Part shown: positions 11,360-22,662 of the stretch, in pieces
Layout of the letters: each line of letters opens with the position of its first letter
Position numbering within the stretch: the stretch's first letter is position 1
Assembly: GCA_037974665.1 (NCBI GenBank)
Contig: CM075780.1
Span: 7,315,768-7,379,767, forward strand
Length of the DNA stretch: 64,000 nucleotides
Direction: 5' to 3'
Source of the DNA: Ehretia macrophylla
Taxonomy: Eukaryota; Streptophyta; Magnoliopsida; Boraginales; Ehretiaceae
Position numbers and translations under genes: made by a program
The notes under the pieces: generated by a model
What the model was told of the DNA's origin: nothing
Database searches by the model: none
Seen by the model: the letters and a program-made list of their open reading frames with translations, nothing else

Positions 11360-13620
11360 TATGAGGCCCAACCTCGATTTGCGTGCGATATCTCATTTCG
11401 TGTGCCCTAATCTAGATTTACGTGCCTTGACCTAGGTTTGAGAATTGTGTTTTGTTTTGTGTGCCATGCATTGAATTACGTGCATTCAGTTAGGATTGCG
11501 TGCATGTACTTGGAAAACATGCATTCGTCTCGTAGTTTGTGCCCTACCTCGTAGTACGTGCCCTAGACCTAGGAAAGCGTGCCCTCACGCTAATCAAGAA
11601 AGCATCTTACACGAAGCACTAGGTCATTAATTAATCCTACAAATTCTACTAACTATTATTAAATTACTAATTTAACCCACTAGAAGACAAAATCTCACAG
11701 AAAGCTAGACATTCCTTATTCTTTATTCCTTATTATTTTTGCACTTTCAACACACAATTAAATAATGCTCAAAAGATGACAAAAAATCAGATTTTTAGAT
11801 GCCTTGGCCGACCACCATTTGGGCTTTTGTGCTTGCTTGTTTAATTCAATTTAGTTCCTAGACAAACTATGACAATTCTATGACACAAATGCATAAAAAA
11901 CTAGCTCAAACACCTCCTCAAAACTCCCAATCTCGACAAGATGCTCCATGCCCATGCTAGGAATTTCAAAATGCTTCTTGAAGACATAAAAATCAGAATT
12001 GCTAAGCTCAAGGCCGAACACTTGCATCAACAATTGCAAAAGCTATCATTTTTTTTTCATTTCTCTCATTCTCCTCACAATTCTCTTTCTCCCTCTCATT
12101 CTTCTCTCTCTCTCTCTCGGCCTTGGCTGAGTTTCATCTTACCATTGCTTATCTTCATCATTCCATGGTGCATCAAGACAAGCAACAAGCATAGAGACTC
12201 GACCAAGCTAGCTAAGTTACAAGAATCACACATGCAAGCTCTTTGAGTCACCATTTCGGCCTTGGTGAGTTTGCTAGCTTTCATTTCTTTTCTTCTTGTT
12301 CTAACCACATGCATCTACTAAGAACTTGGTCACTAAGCTAGGAAAAATAGAGAAAATCGAGTTGGAGTCTCGGCTAAGCAAGGAAGAAGAAGAAATTTGT
12401 GCTTCATCAAGTTTTGTGCATCTTCTTGTTGATTTGCTAAGGTGAGGGCTAAAACTTCTTGAAAACCTTTCAAAAATCCACATGCATGCTCTTAAATGTA
12501 TTTCCTTGCTTCTGTACTTGAGATATATGTGTGTTTATAAGCTTCTACAACCATGCATGGCAAGATTTTGGTTTGAAGGTGATGATAGATGAAATCGGGT
12601 TTGGTGACAGCTCTCTCTCTTGTTGTTGCGAGGTAAGTTTGGCTAGGAAAATGATGTTTAAAATGCATGAAAATTGGTAGGTAACTATTTTTTCTAGTTT
12701 TGAACATTTTTCATAGAAATAGGCCAAAGCTAATTTTGACTCTAAAGTCCTCAAAATGGCAAATTATTAAAATGTGTCCAAATTTGGAAGTCTGGAAAAA
12801 ATGAAGCAGGTTTTGGTAGATGCACTAACCTTGTAGAACAAACCAGTTTTGACTTAGTAACTGATGTCCAAAATTCATGAAATTTGGTGTGCTGCTAGGT
12901 TTTTCAGTTCTGGACTTTTTTGCCAGAAATGGACTAAGACTAAATCTGACACTAAGGACCTCAAAAATGACAAGTATTGAAATGTGTGCAAATCTGGACA
13001 GTTTTGTGCAATCCCACTGTTTTGGCTATAACTATTGATATCGAACTCCAAATGATGCAAGATTTGTTTCTGATTTTAGTTCACTTCTTAAGATTTAATT
13101 TGACGTCTTATTCACTGGAATTGGAGATTGTTTGCTTGTCTTAATGATTGTGAGAAAACAGCCTATTGCAGTGAGGGTTTCACTTAGTTGTATGCTTAGA
13201 AAAATTGTTGTAACTTCTCTTGTGGTATAAAATGCTTGGGATTGTGGCATTGGGATGTTGTGTGGACTGTTTTGAATACTTGGGGATGTTTGAATTAATT
13301 GATGCTTGGCTTGAGATTGATTTTGAGTTGATTTAGGGCTTAATCGCATGGGTAGGCACAAAATGGAAACCCTAATGATTAGGTATATTCACTAAGTGTT
13401 AATCCTTTGGATATTGTGTGTAATTATGTGCTTAGTAGGCTGCCCGTAGTTGCCTTATAACCCTAAATGTGATTTTGATCGTTGCATGTTGACAAATAGG
13501 CCTTTCTTGCATCCGAGCCCACGTAGATGTTGCTGCATGTTGAATAGTCTTATTATTTGATTACGTGGACTTTGAATTGAGTTATATGACTTGATTTACG
13601 TGCGTACATGGCTGCCCGTT
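11360..13620 (+). repeat. LTR1, left part (interrupted)
   Basis: Begins TATGAGGCCC, a decayed form of TGTGAGGCCC, after the CGGTA target duplication. It is collinear with the first 2.26 kb of LTR2 and includes a CT-rich microsatellite at about 12060-12118. It is cut after GCTGCCCGTT by a minus-strand element. Short reading frames (for example 11941-12246) recur in all chain LTRs only because the LTR recurs. Confidence 0.93.
13616..13620 (+). other. Target-site duplication of the nested element (CCGTT), left copy
   Basis: Identical to 21082-21086. In the uninterrupted LTR2 the site reads GCTGCCCGTTTAATG once. Confidence 0.95.
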
Positions 13621-14040
13621 TGTCACGCCCCAACTCGACCCCTCCTACAATCAGTCAGGACGCAAAGGAATTTCAGTAGTATAACGACAGTAAATAGGAC
13701 ACCGATGCTCTAAACCAACCTCATTAATAACATTAAACATCCAATTCCATAACCATACAAACATCAACTCCTCAACAGCATAACAACACACAACATAACC
13801 GTAATATACAATAATCAGTCCTCGTTATCTGCCTCCGTTCCAACATAACATACAATACCTCAACCTTATCATACATTTCAAAAATAAGTTGAGACCCATC
13901 TAACAACTTAACCATAGACAAAAGAAGCTGCTAGAATAGTAACAACTAATTCATATTCTTTTCAGCATCCTATACAACAAGAACTATAAAGCATAGAAAA
14001 GGCTACTAAACTAATATACAAGATAAATAACAGCACAGAA

Positions 14041-14142
14041 TCACGGATAAGACTCTGGGACATATGACTCGTCCACGTAAGGCACATTTTCCTCCTCAGG
14101 AGGCACGTACCCGTAATCTGGCTCTGCAACACCTGTAAGCAT
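14041..14142 (-). CDS. Possible 33-residue acidic micro-ORF in the LTR (copy 1)
   Basis: ATG at 14142-14140 (read on the minus strand) to TGA at 14043-14041. The product starts MLTGVAEPDYGY, contains VPPEEENVPYVDES and is rich in E, D, P and Y; no known domain is recognised. The copy at 19111-19212 differs by two synonymous codon changes only. The frame resembles the acidic frame of the chain LTRs (VPEDDVPNDDS). Caution: the ATG lies about where transcription from the TATA box at 14161-14168 would begin, so it may not be in the mRNA. Translation is unproven; sequence conservation could reflect the R region of the LTR. Confidence 0.3.
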   Translation of the reverse strand: MLTGVAEPDYGYVPPEEENVPYVDESYVPESYP

Positions 14143-14160
14143 GCAATAATAGAGAGTGAG

Positions 14161-14168
14161 CTTATATA
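14161..14168 (-). promoter_or_regulatory. LTR TATA box (TATATAAG), copy 1
   Basis: On the minus strand TTTTATATAAGCTCACTCTC. The motif is matched in the chain LTRs by CATAAGGACTCACCCTC, suggesting a shared LTR core promoter. Transcription would start about 30 bases on, near 14137. Confidence 0.6.
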
Positions 14169-15998
14169 AAATAAGCCCAACGAGGATCCGATAGATCTCA
14201 AGCAAGGTCTACTAAACTCTTTGGAATAATCCTTTGAGTCAGTAAACACACAATAACATAAATAATACTATCATCACATAACTATATAACCATTCAATAA
14301 AGGACACTCTATTTGGTGTAGCTCCAAACGCCATCACGATCTCAACCGTTCTTCTTATAACTCTCCATTACTCACGCACCCGAGGTACCTCACTAGCCCC
14401 TCCCTCCATGACACCTTCGTCATGCGAGCTGGGGGTAGCCTCTGGCAGTCATGCCGTTATCAACCCGACAGCCCAACGCTGCCCGAGGGTGGCACACACA
14501 TACCAAGACTCCATAATCATCATCAATCATCAATCAATCATCATTCAATCATCATTTATTCATCATTGATAGCATCAATTAACATTTAAACGACAATAAC
14601 TTAGTTAGATGACAAAGTAGGCCATCTAACCGGACATGCATTATATACACAATTAAACCCTAAGTTACTCATCAACAACTCACCATTCAACACTCAAATA
14701 CCAAGCAATCATCTAAAGGCATCGTTCAAGAAATTAAAGAATGACAACCTAACTTCTAAAATTCATAACTTACATTCTACTAACCCAAACATTGCCAAAT
14801 CAATTTCTATCACTCACCCATTCAACCTACTACATTAGCCCTCTCGGAAATCCACCATAACACCTCCAAATCATGCCCGATAACCCTAAAACCCTAGGAT
14901 GTCTTGGCTGAATTTTCTGGATTTTCACACGAACCATGTAATCGAAAATTCGGCATTACAACAGCGCTAACACGTAATTATCAAGTATTTAGAAATCGAC
15001 GGCAATCGATTTCGATCATCACAACTCAATTAATTCAACATTGAACAATTTAATCAAAATTTAATACCCGAAAAATAAAAATTATGCTACATCCGACAGA
15101 AACTCGTAGTATTATGACTAAACGATCCCTAGCATGTAAGGATCAATAATCTAACATCAGATTACAATTCTAACGGTTCAATCTTCATTTATACGCAAAA
15201 ATGCAAAAGACAAGTTTTGAGATCTAGAATTTTTCTCTCACATTTGATGTGTTTTGATGCAAGAAATGTGTAGAATGGATGCCAAACAAGTGAAATCAAG
15301 CTTTGAATCACTCAATTCGGCTTTGAAATGCAAAATCTATGAGAAAAATGCTTTGAAAATGCCTTCATCTTTCTCCTCCAAGGAGCCACGGTTTTGTGTG
15401 TGTTTTTGGGGTGTTTTGCTTTGTTTTTAATGTGTGTTGATCATATATTAAGCAAAGGTCAAATAAATAAAAGAAAGTCAAAGTGGAAACTAATTATTTT
15501 TAGTGTTTTCTTGTCTTTTAATTCATTTTCTTGACTACTCTTGCTCAAATTAATTATGCAACACCTAAACTATCTCAAGTAGTTTATTTTTAGGTGACAA
15601 GAAGTTTTACATTCAAACAATTTCACCCGAGTCGGCTTAAAACTCGATTTTTGCAAAAGTCGGTGTAAAAATCCTAATAAATTCTTAAGCCAATTTTAAA
15701 ACCGTTTCAATCAAACACATGTCTATTAAAGTCCGTGGTCTAGGTCTAGAAGGGTTAAAAAGACCAATTTCAAAATTTTAGCGGACGTGTTTCGAAAATA
15801 CTATTCACTAAAAATCGACGATAAAATTTCTGACTCCGTTTTTTATGAAAATTTCATGAATGCACATTTAGCACGTATTAGGAGTATTGACATCAAAATT
15901 ATAGCATTCTAGGTCATATAGCACATAAACAGGTCAAATGCACACAAAACGAGATAAAACACGTAAATCGAGTTAAAGCAGAAAAGTAGGGTTTCACA

Positions 15999-16011
15999 TT
16001 CTCCCCTCCTT
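15999..16011 (-). other. Polypurine tract of the nested element
   Basis: Reads AAGGAGGGGAGAA on the minus strand, directly before the LTR start TGTGAAACCC. An imperfect palindrome (16016-16035) precedes it, as in the other elements of the window. Confidence 0.88.
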
Positions 16012-18337
16012 AAAACAATTACGTCCGCGCAATTCTCGAACTGACAGACAATTAAATCCTCAATCGTTACACTTAATAATACTTCTCTTAGTTCTCATTT
16101 ATCTCTTAGGATGACAACTAACCAAAGACCTCAAAAGGACAACCTCTGTTGACTGCAAGTTGATGATCATAATTCCAAGACAATCTTCAATTCATAATTC
16201 TCTCCTACCTCATATCATATTGCATATGAAAGAAATCGTAACTCCAAAGTCTTAGCATGACACCACTAATTATCAATCATCCCCTACTACACAAAAGAGC
16301 TCTATGAACACCCCGAGGGTTTAAAAACTCATTCACGATAACATGAATGATTACTGATCAAAGGAATATCTCAAAAGTGACATTGGTCAGAATATGGCTC
16401 TTATGAAATTTACAAGGAAATAAGAATATGGAAAGTCATATTCGAGCCAACAATCAAGGGATCAAGAGGTCAAACAAGTTAGAGAATCAAGAGGCTAATA
16501 GTTTAATAAGAAAGCATGATAACTAAGATAAGAAATGTCTCAGCACCTATCAGTTAAATAAGTACGAACAAAGGATGATGACGGATCAAAACAGTGCTGA
16601 GTATGTTGAACAAAAATTCCTGAACAAGTAGATATTTTAATTCTCGATGATTGTTCAAGGAACCAACAAGTAAGTTGTACTTGAGGTGAAATGAAATTAA
16701 GAAATAAGAGATGATTAATTCAATAGAAAACATGAGTGGCAAGAGTATCTCAGCACACAATACCAAAGAAGTACGAATAAGAAATGATAACAATAGGACA
16801 GTGCCGAGTACTTTGAGTGAGCAATTACAAGCAAAGTAATGGCTCAGGATTTAATAATGAAACAATAGGATTAACAAGGATCAACAAGAATGACAATGAT
16901 GTACTTAGGTAAGGAGTACATCAAACAAGTGAAATCGAATAAGTAAAATGGTATACCAAAGGTGAAATTACTTCCAAATGAATAGTAATAGGATGAAATG
17001 AAATATTGAAACCAATGGCTGGAGATATAGAATGAAATATAGAAGTCTCAAACCTTAACTCCAATAAGCGACATTGCTATAAGAAGCATATATGAATGTT
17101 AAGAATAGAAACAATGTCAAATGGGTATAGGATCCATTAATCCAATAAGCAAAACTTTCAAGAAATAATTGATAAGCTAGAAAAGTGTAACTCTCTCTCA
17201 AATAAGTGAGAATAGAGTAAAAGATAATAATAAGACCGATAGAATTATGAAGCACAAGAAGGGTGTCCCACCTACACACTTAAACACCAACAAGTCAAAT
17301 CCTACAATCTATCCTCCTCCAAAACAAGACACTAAGGAGATCTAAAGAACCTAAGGAGTCATAACAATCACCAAACAAGATAAATCACCCCAAAATTTTA
17401 CATTCCGTACCAGACCAATCACTAAACAAGATAAATCACCGATTACCCAACAAGATTAACTAATGAGGACTCCAAAATCTGATAACACAATACAGATTCA
17501 TATTAACCCATAATAACACAAGAGAATCCCCAATCAACAATTTAGAAAGTCATACCACCTAGAATCCAAAAGCTTGATGTAGGCAAGTAAATGTTCAGCC
17601 ATCGAAATGCATTCTTATTTCCTCAAATTATTCTATCTCCCAACAATTACATCTTCGAATAAAGTAACTTTAGTCAGGAATCACTCCAATTGTTTACAAG
17701 GTTTAAAGATCAAAACTCCAAAATACCCATTAATAATATAGCAATCCCAAATAGTAGAAATATTCACATGTTATACCACACTTCATTCCATTCACAAATA
17801 TACATCACTAATTCCTCAAATAAATTCATTCTAAAATAACCTCAAAAAGTATAATCTGAGTTGAGACTCCAAAAGTGTCTAATCACAACCTCACAGAAAC
17901 CTCAACTTATGATTCATCTCCAAGTAATAATAAGTTAAACATGGCAACAAAAGTAATTATAATCATCAAGATACATTGCTATTTTCCTCGAACAACTTCA
18001 TTCTCGCTAAAGGAATATCAAGATCAATCCACTAAGCCGAAACTAAAATCCATAAACATAACAATTAAAATCTAACTGATAAACTTCTAGAATAATAATA
18101 ATTCAAAATCATGGCCTATCTCTATTTCCGAAAACTCTTGCAGTCAACCTTACTTCACCCAAAAGAATCACCCACAATTATAGCATATATACAATTATAT
18201 ATCATGAAAACAAGTACCAACATATTACATGATTATCATATATTACAACATTATCACATAACACACAATTCAACACATAGAAAGCCAATATCAGATAAAC
18301 AGGTTATATCACAGAAGTAAGTTATAAACAATTAAAG

Positions 18338-18560
18338 TCACATAAGCAACAAACTTCACATAAGACACTTTGATCACATAAAACACAATTGTCACATAAT
18401 ACACATTAATCACATAATGCACATTAATCACATAATGCACATTAATTACAACACATTGAGTACGTATAACAAGTTATCACATAAAACATATTGACCACAT
18501 TAGTTCACTTAACACACAAGGCATACTGGTCACATAGAAAGTTAGACACATAAGTAAATT
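18338..18560. repeat. Degenerate minisatellite, unit about 18 bp
   Basis: Repeats of the type ATCACATAATGCACATTA; adjacent copies around 18391-18446 are nearly exact and copies fade on either side. It lies about 130-350 bp inside the PBS end of the nested element. Confidence 0.75.
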
Positions 18561-18672
18561 AATCTCATAAACATATTAACATATGTTTCACTTTTCTTTC
18601 ACTTAATACATACTTGCATGCTTAGACCACTACCCACATTCCGAGGATACCCCGGTTGACAACTAAACATGC

Positions 18673-18684
18673 GCTCTGATACCA
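18673..18684 (-). other. Primer-binding site of the nested element
   Basis: Plus strand GCTCTGATACCA, which is TGGTATCAGAGC on the minus strand, six bases inside the LTR. Complementary to initiator Met tRNA. Confidence 0.93.
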
Positions 18685-19110
18685 CTTAAATGTCACGCCC
18701 CAACTCGACCCCTCCTACAATCAGTCAGGACGCAACGGAATTTCGGTAGTATAACGACAGTAAATAGGACACCGAGGCTCTAAACCAACCTCATTAATAA
18801 CATTAAACATCCAATTCCATAACCATACAAACAACAACTCCTCAACAGCATAACAACACACAACATAACTGTAATATACAATAATCAGTCCTCGTTATCT
18901 GCCTCCGTTCCAACATAACATACAATACCTCAACCTTATCATACATTTCAAAAATAAGTTGAGACCTATCTAACAACTTAACCATAGACAAAAGAAGCTG
19001 CTAGAATAGTAACAACTAATTCATATTCTTTTCAGCATCCTATACAACAAGAACTATAAAGCATAGAAAAGGCTACTAAACTAATATACATGATAAATAA
19101 CAACACAGAA

Positions 19111-19212
19111 TCACGGATAAGACTCTGGGACATATGACTCGTCCACGTAAGGCACATTTTCCTCCTCAGGAGGCACGTACCCATAATCCGGCTCTGCAAC
19201 ACCTGTAAGCAT
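19111..19212 (-). CDS. Possible 33-residue acidic micro-ORF in the LTR (copy 2)
   Basis: Same reading frame as 14041-14142: ATG at 19212-19210, TGA at 19113-19111. The two nucleotide differences (CCA/CCG and TAC/TAT) are both silent. This is suggestive but too few sites to prove selection. As in copy 1, the TATA box (19231-19238) is so close that the ATG may not be transcribed from this LTR. Confidence 0.3.
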   Translation of the reverse strand: MLTGVAEPDYGYVPPEEENVPYVDESYVPESYP

Positions 19213-19230
19213 GCAATAATAGAGAGTGAG

Positions 19231-19238
19231 CTTATATA
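19231..19238 (-). promoter_or_regulatory. LTR TATA box (TATATAAG), copy 2
   Basis: Same context as the copy at 14161-14168. This one lies in the 5' LTR and would drive transcription of the nested element. Confidence 0.6.
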
Positions 19239-21081
19239 AAATAAGCCCAGCGAGGATCTGATAGATCTCGAGCAAGGTCTACTAAACTCCTTGGAATAAT
19301 CCTTTGAGTCAGTAAACACACAATAACATAAATAATACTATCATCACATAACTATATAACCATTCAATAAAGGATACTCTATTTGGTGTAGCTCCAAACG
19401 CCATCACGATCTCAACCGTTCTTCTTATAACTCCCCATTACTCACGCACCCGAGGTACCTCACTTGCCCCTCCCTCTATGACACCTCCGTCATGCGAGTT
19501 GGGGGTAGCCTCTGGCAGTCATGCCGTTATCAACCCGACAGCCCAACGCTACCCGGGAGGTGGCACACACATACCAAGACTCCATAATCATCATCAATCA
19601 TCAATCAATCATCAATCAATCATCATTCAATCATCATTTATTCATCATTGATAGCATCAATTAACATTTAAACGAAAATAACTTAGTTAGATGACAAAGT
19701 AGGCCATCTAACCGGACATGCATTATATACACAATTAAACCCTAAGTTACTCATCAACAACTCACCATTCAACACTCAAACACCACCCAATCATCTAAAG
19801 GCATCGTTCAAGAAATTAAAGAATGACAACCTAAACTTCTAAAATTCATAACTTACATTCTACTAACCCAAACATTGCCAAATCAATTTCTATCACTCAC
19901 CCATTCAACCTACTACATTAGCCCTCTCGGAAATCCACCATAACACCTCCAAATCATGCCCGATAACCCTAAAACCCTAGGATGTCTTGGCTGAATTTTC
20001 TGGATTTTCACACGAACCATGTAATCGAAAATTCGGCATTACAACAGCGCTAACACGTAATTATCAAGTATTTAGAAATCGACGGCAATCGATTTTGATT
20101 ATCACAACTCAATTAATTCAACATTGAACAGTTTAATCAAAATTTAATACCCGAAAAATAAAAAATTATGCTACATCCGACAGAAACTCGTAGTATTATG
20201 ACTAAACGATCCCTAGCATGTAAGGATCAATAATCTAACATCAGATTACAATTCTAACGGTTCAATCTTCATTTATACGCAAAAATGCAAAAGACAAGTT
20301 TTGAGATCTAGAATTTTTCTCTCACATTTGATGTGTTTTGATGCAAGAAATGTGTAGAATGGATGCCAAACAAGTGAAATCAAGCTTTGAATCACTCAAT
20401 TCGGCTTTGAAATGCAAAATCTATGAGAAAAATGCTTTGAAAATGCCTTCATCTTTCTCCTCCAAGGAGCCACGGTTTTGTGTGTGTTTTTAGGGTGTTT
20501 TGCTTTGTTTTTAATGTGTGTTGATCATATATTAAGAAAAGGTCAAATAAATAAAAGAAAGTCAAAGTGGAAACTAATTATTTTTAGTGTTTTCTTGTCT
20601 TTTAATTCATTTTCTTGACTACTCTTGCTCAAATTAATTATGCAACACCTAAACTAACTCAAGTAGTTTATTTTTAGGTGACAAGAAGTTTTACATTCAA
20701 ACAATTTCACCCGAGTCGGCTTAAAACTCGATTTTTACAAAAGTCGGTATAAAAATCCTAATAAATTCTTAAGCCGATTTAAAACCTTTTCAATCAAACA
20801 CATGTCTATTAAAGTCTGTGGTCTAGGTCTAGAAGGGTTAAAAAGACCAGTTTCAAAATTTTAGCGGACGTGTTTCGAAAACACTATTCACTAAAAATCA
20901 ATGATAAAATTTCTGACTCCGTTTTTTATGAAAATTTCATGAATGCACATTTAGCACGTATTAGGAGTATTGACATCAAAATTATAACATTCTAGGTCAT
21001 ATAGCATATAAACAGGTCAAATGCACGCAAAACGAGATAAAACACGTAAATCGAGTTAAAACAGAAAAGTGGGGTTTCACA

Positions 21082-22413
21082 CCGTTTAATGTTCATATAA
21101 CTCCATATGCTTTTCAAGTGAAATTACTTGTCTTATCGTTCCTCACTTGTTTACTTGTCAATGTGCAATCTTATGTCTGTCCGGAGGCAACCTACTTTGT
21201 TGTCCTCCAAATGTGATATATTAAATGTCATAAATGTGCATTGCATATTAGGTTGCAACCTTTCAATCTGGTGTGGTAGCATTCACGCACACCGGGCAGC
21301 ATCGGGCTTGCCGGTGCAACCGTGACTACCATTGTCTAATTCCCTCTCTCGCTTGGGGGCTAGACTTCCTCGGAGAGTTGGGTCGTAGGATTTCGGGGTA
21401 CATCCGGAGTACACCCACTTGGCGTGATGAGGGGATGATTTGAAGTCGGCCGCAACAACTGATACTGGAAATGAACTGAGAGCAAAAGCTCATCGTATCC
21501 TTTAACTATATGTATAAGTACTCTCGCTTGGTTCCTAGAGGACCTCGGGGAGGAAAGACTAGTAATTGTGTTCCTTTACTCTTATATTATTGTTATGTAC
21601 TTCATTGTGTTGCATTTATGCTTGCAAAAGGATTTTCATAAGTTGAACCGCAAAATGAGTTTCAAAACGTATTTCTCTTTCCCCCTCACTGAGTTCATAA
21701 GGACTCACCCTCTTTTATCATCTCAGGTGAAGAAGATCAAGAACAGGTACCCGAGGACGACGTACCTAACGATGATTCCTTGGAGTGATTGCCTGTCCTA
21801 TGTGCTTTGCGTGATTTTGGCTATTTGTGAACTATGCTACTTGAATACTATTTCTTTTATGTTGCTCAATGTTTGTAATGTAAAAGACTCCCGTTGTAAT
21901 TTGGGGTCTAATTTTGGTTTGTACTAATGATAACTAGACATACACTACTATGGTCATTTTGCTATTATTACTGCTAGTATCTATCATAGGTTTATGACGT
22001 ATCAGGTAAGGACTAAGTAAATGAACCTATCCAATCTTAAGCAAGTACTCGTTATTAAGCTAAGATCAACAGGTACTGTTGTAACGAGGATTTATAAACA
22101 AATGAGAGATAGTATCATGCTAGGTTATTAATTAAACGAGACTTCGAGATAACTAGTAGGTATTTTAATTGATGGTAAACAGTAATCTTGGTTAGAAATG
22201 AAATTGAGATTGGAAAATTTGAGGCGTTTAGAGAATTAGGTCAAACTAATGAGCCTAATTATAGCCTTTATGCTACCAGTTTTCCAGAGAATTTGTGGAG
22301 TTTAGGCCAAAATGTTAAGTGTTGAATCTTCATAAACGGTTAAGTATGTGACATGACTTGAATGTTAGATCACACCCTAGTCTAACCTTTATAGGCCGGG
22401 TTGGGGCGTGACA
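21082..22413 (+). repeat. LTR1, right part
   Basis: Resumes with the duplicated CCGTT and runs to GGGGCGTGACA. It contains the hairpin at 21290-21316 (CACCGG/CCGGTG), the stretch CATAAGGACTCACCC with its CTCAG, and the acidic frame 21726-21788. The 119-codon frame at 21568-21927 overlaps these in another phase and is regarded as a shadow. Confidence 0.93.
21726..21788 (+). other. Acidic 20-codon reading frame in LTR1
   Basis: Encodes GEEDQEQVPEDDVPNDDSLE and ends in TGA; no upstream in-frame ATG. Identical to LTR2 (30069-30131), with single changes in LTR3 (38464-38526, PKDD) and LTR4 (46862-46924, PEDN). Confidence 0.45.
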
Positions 22414-22430
22414 CCTTATAAGAAAAAGAA

Positions 22431-22442
22431 TGGTATCAGAGC
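22431..22442 (+). other. Primer-binding site of element A
   Basis: TGGTATCAGAGC, 17 bases after the end of LTR1; complementary to initiator Met tRNA. Confidence 0.93.
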
Positions 22443-22662
22443 TTAGATTGCTTAAGCCGGGTTTAACTCTCGGACCATGGGTAGAGCCCTAAGATAATTA
22501 GGATGACTTGTCTATATGTTATTGTGTGATAATGTTAAATGTGCCTTCTATGTTCTATGTGCTTAAGTGATTAACATGTCTTAATTGTTTCTAGAATTAT
22601 GTTGCATTAAATTCTTGTTTATCGTGTTTCAATAAATTGTGCATCGTAATCTGTGCCTATAG

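Larger units (their letters stand above)
13621..15998 (-). repeat. 3' LTR of the nested element (left copy, 2378 bp)
   Basis: On the plus strand it starts TGTCACGCCCC and ends GGGTTTCACA, so on the minus strand it runs TGTGAAACCC to GGGGCGTGACA. It holds an ATCATCAATC-type microsatellite (about 14515-14569), a TATA box and a short acidic reading frame. The length difference from the other LTR is mostly a 12-bp microsatellite step. Confidence 0.95.
15999..18690 (-). other. Non-coding interior of the nested element
   Basis: 2692 bp between the two LTRs, about two-thirds AT, with stops in every frame. No gag or pol domain is recognisable. The polypurine tract is at the left end and the PBS at the right end, confirming minus-strand orientation. 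The reading frames at 16554-16793, 17055-17279, 17875-18075 and 18111-18320 have low-complexity composition and no recognisable domain, and are not called as genes. Confidence 0.88.
13621..21081 (-). mobile_element. Non-coding LTR retrotransposon nested in LTR1 (LARD-like, minus strand)
   Basis: 7461 bp, flanked by the perfect 5-bp duplication CCGTT (13616-13620 and 21082-21086). Removing the element and one duplication restores an LTR1 of 3588 bp, the exact length of LTR2. It has two LTRs of 2378 and 2391 bp that differ by a few percent by eye, a PBS and a polypurine tract on the minus strand, and a 2.69-kb interior without coding capacity. It belongs to a different LTR family from the chain, though LTR core motifs are related. 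Confidence 0.95.
18691..21081 (-). repeat. 5' LTR of the nested element (right copy, 2391 bp)
   Basis: Same termini as the left copy. The ATCATCAATC microsatellite (about 19586-19650) is one 12-bp step longer. It is followed by the CCGTT duplication and the resumption of LTR1. Confidence 0.95.

Noticed and set aside
13962..14249. 95-codon minus-strand frame in both LTRs of the nested element
   Set aside because: Same explanation: repeated LTR sequence with no domain. It overlaps the TATA box, so it could not be a normal product of this promoter.
16554..18320. Possible extra coding sequence in the nested element's interior
   Set aside because: Frames are short, AT-biased, spread over both strands and carry no gag, pol or envelope-like motif.
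18338..18560. CRISPR-like array
   Set aside because: The repeats are contiguous and degenerate without unique spacers, in a plant retroelement context.
21568..21927. 119-codon frame repeated in the chain LTRs (also near 29911, 38297 and 46575)
   Set aside because: It recurs only because the LTR recurs, runs through the likely promoter/intron region in a different phase from the acidic frame, and has no recognisable domain.
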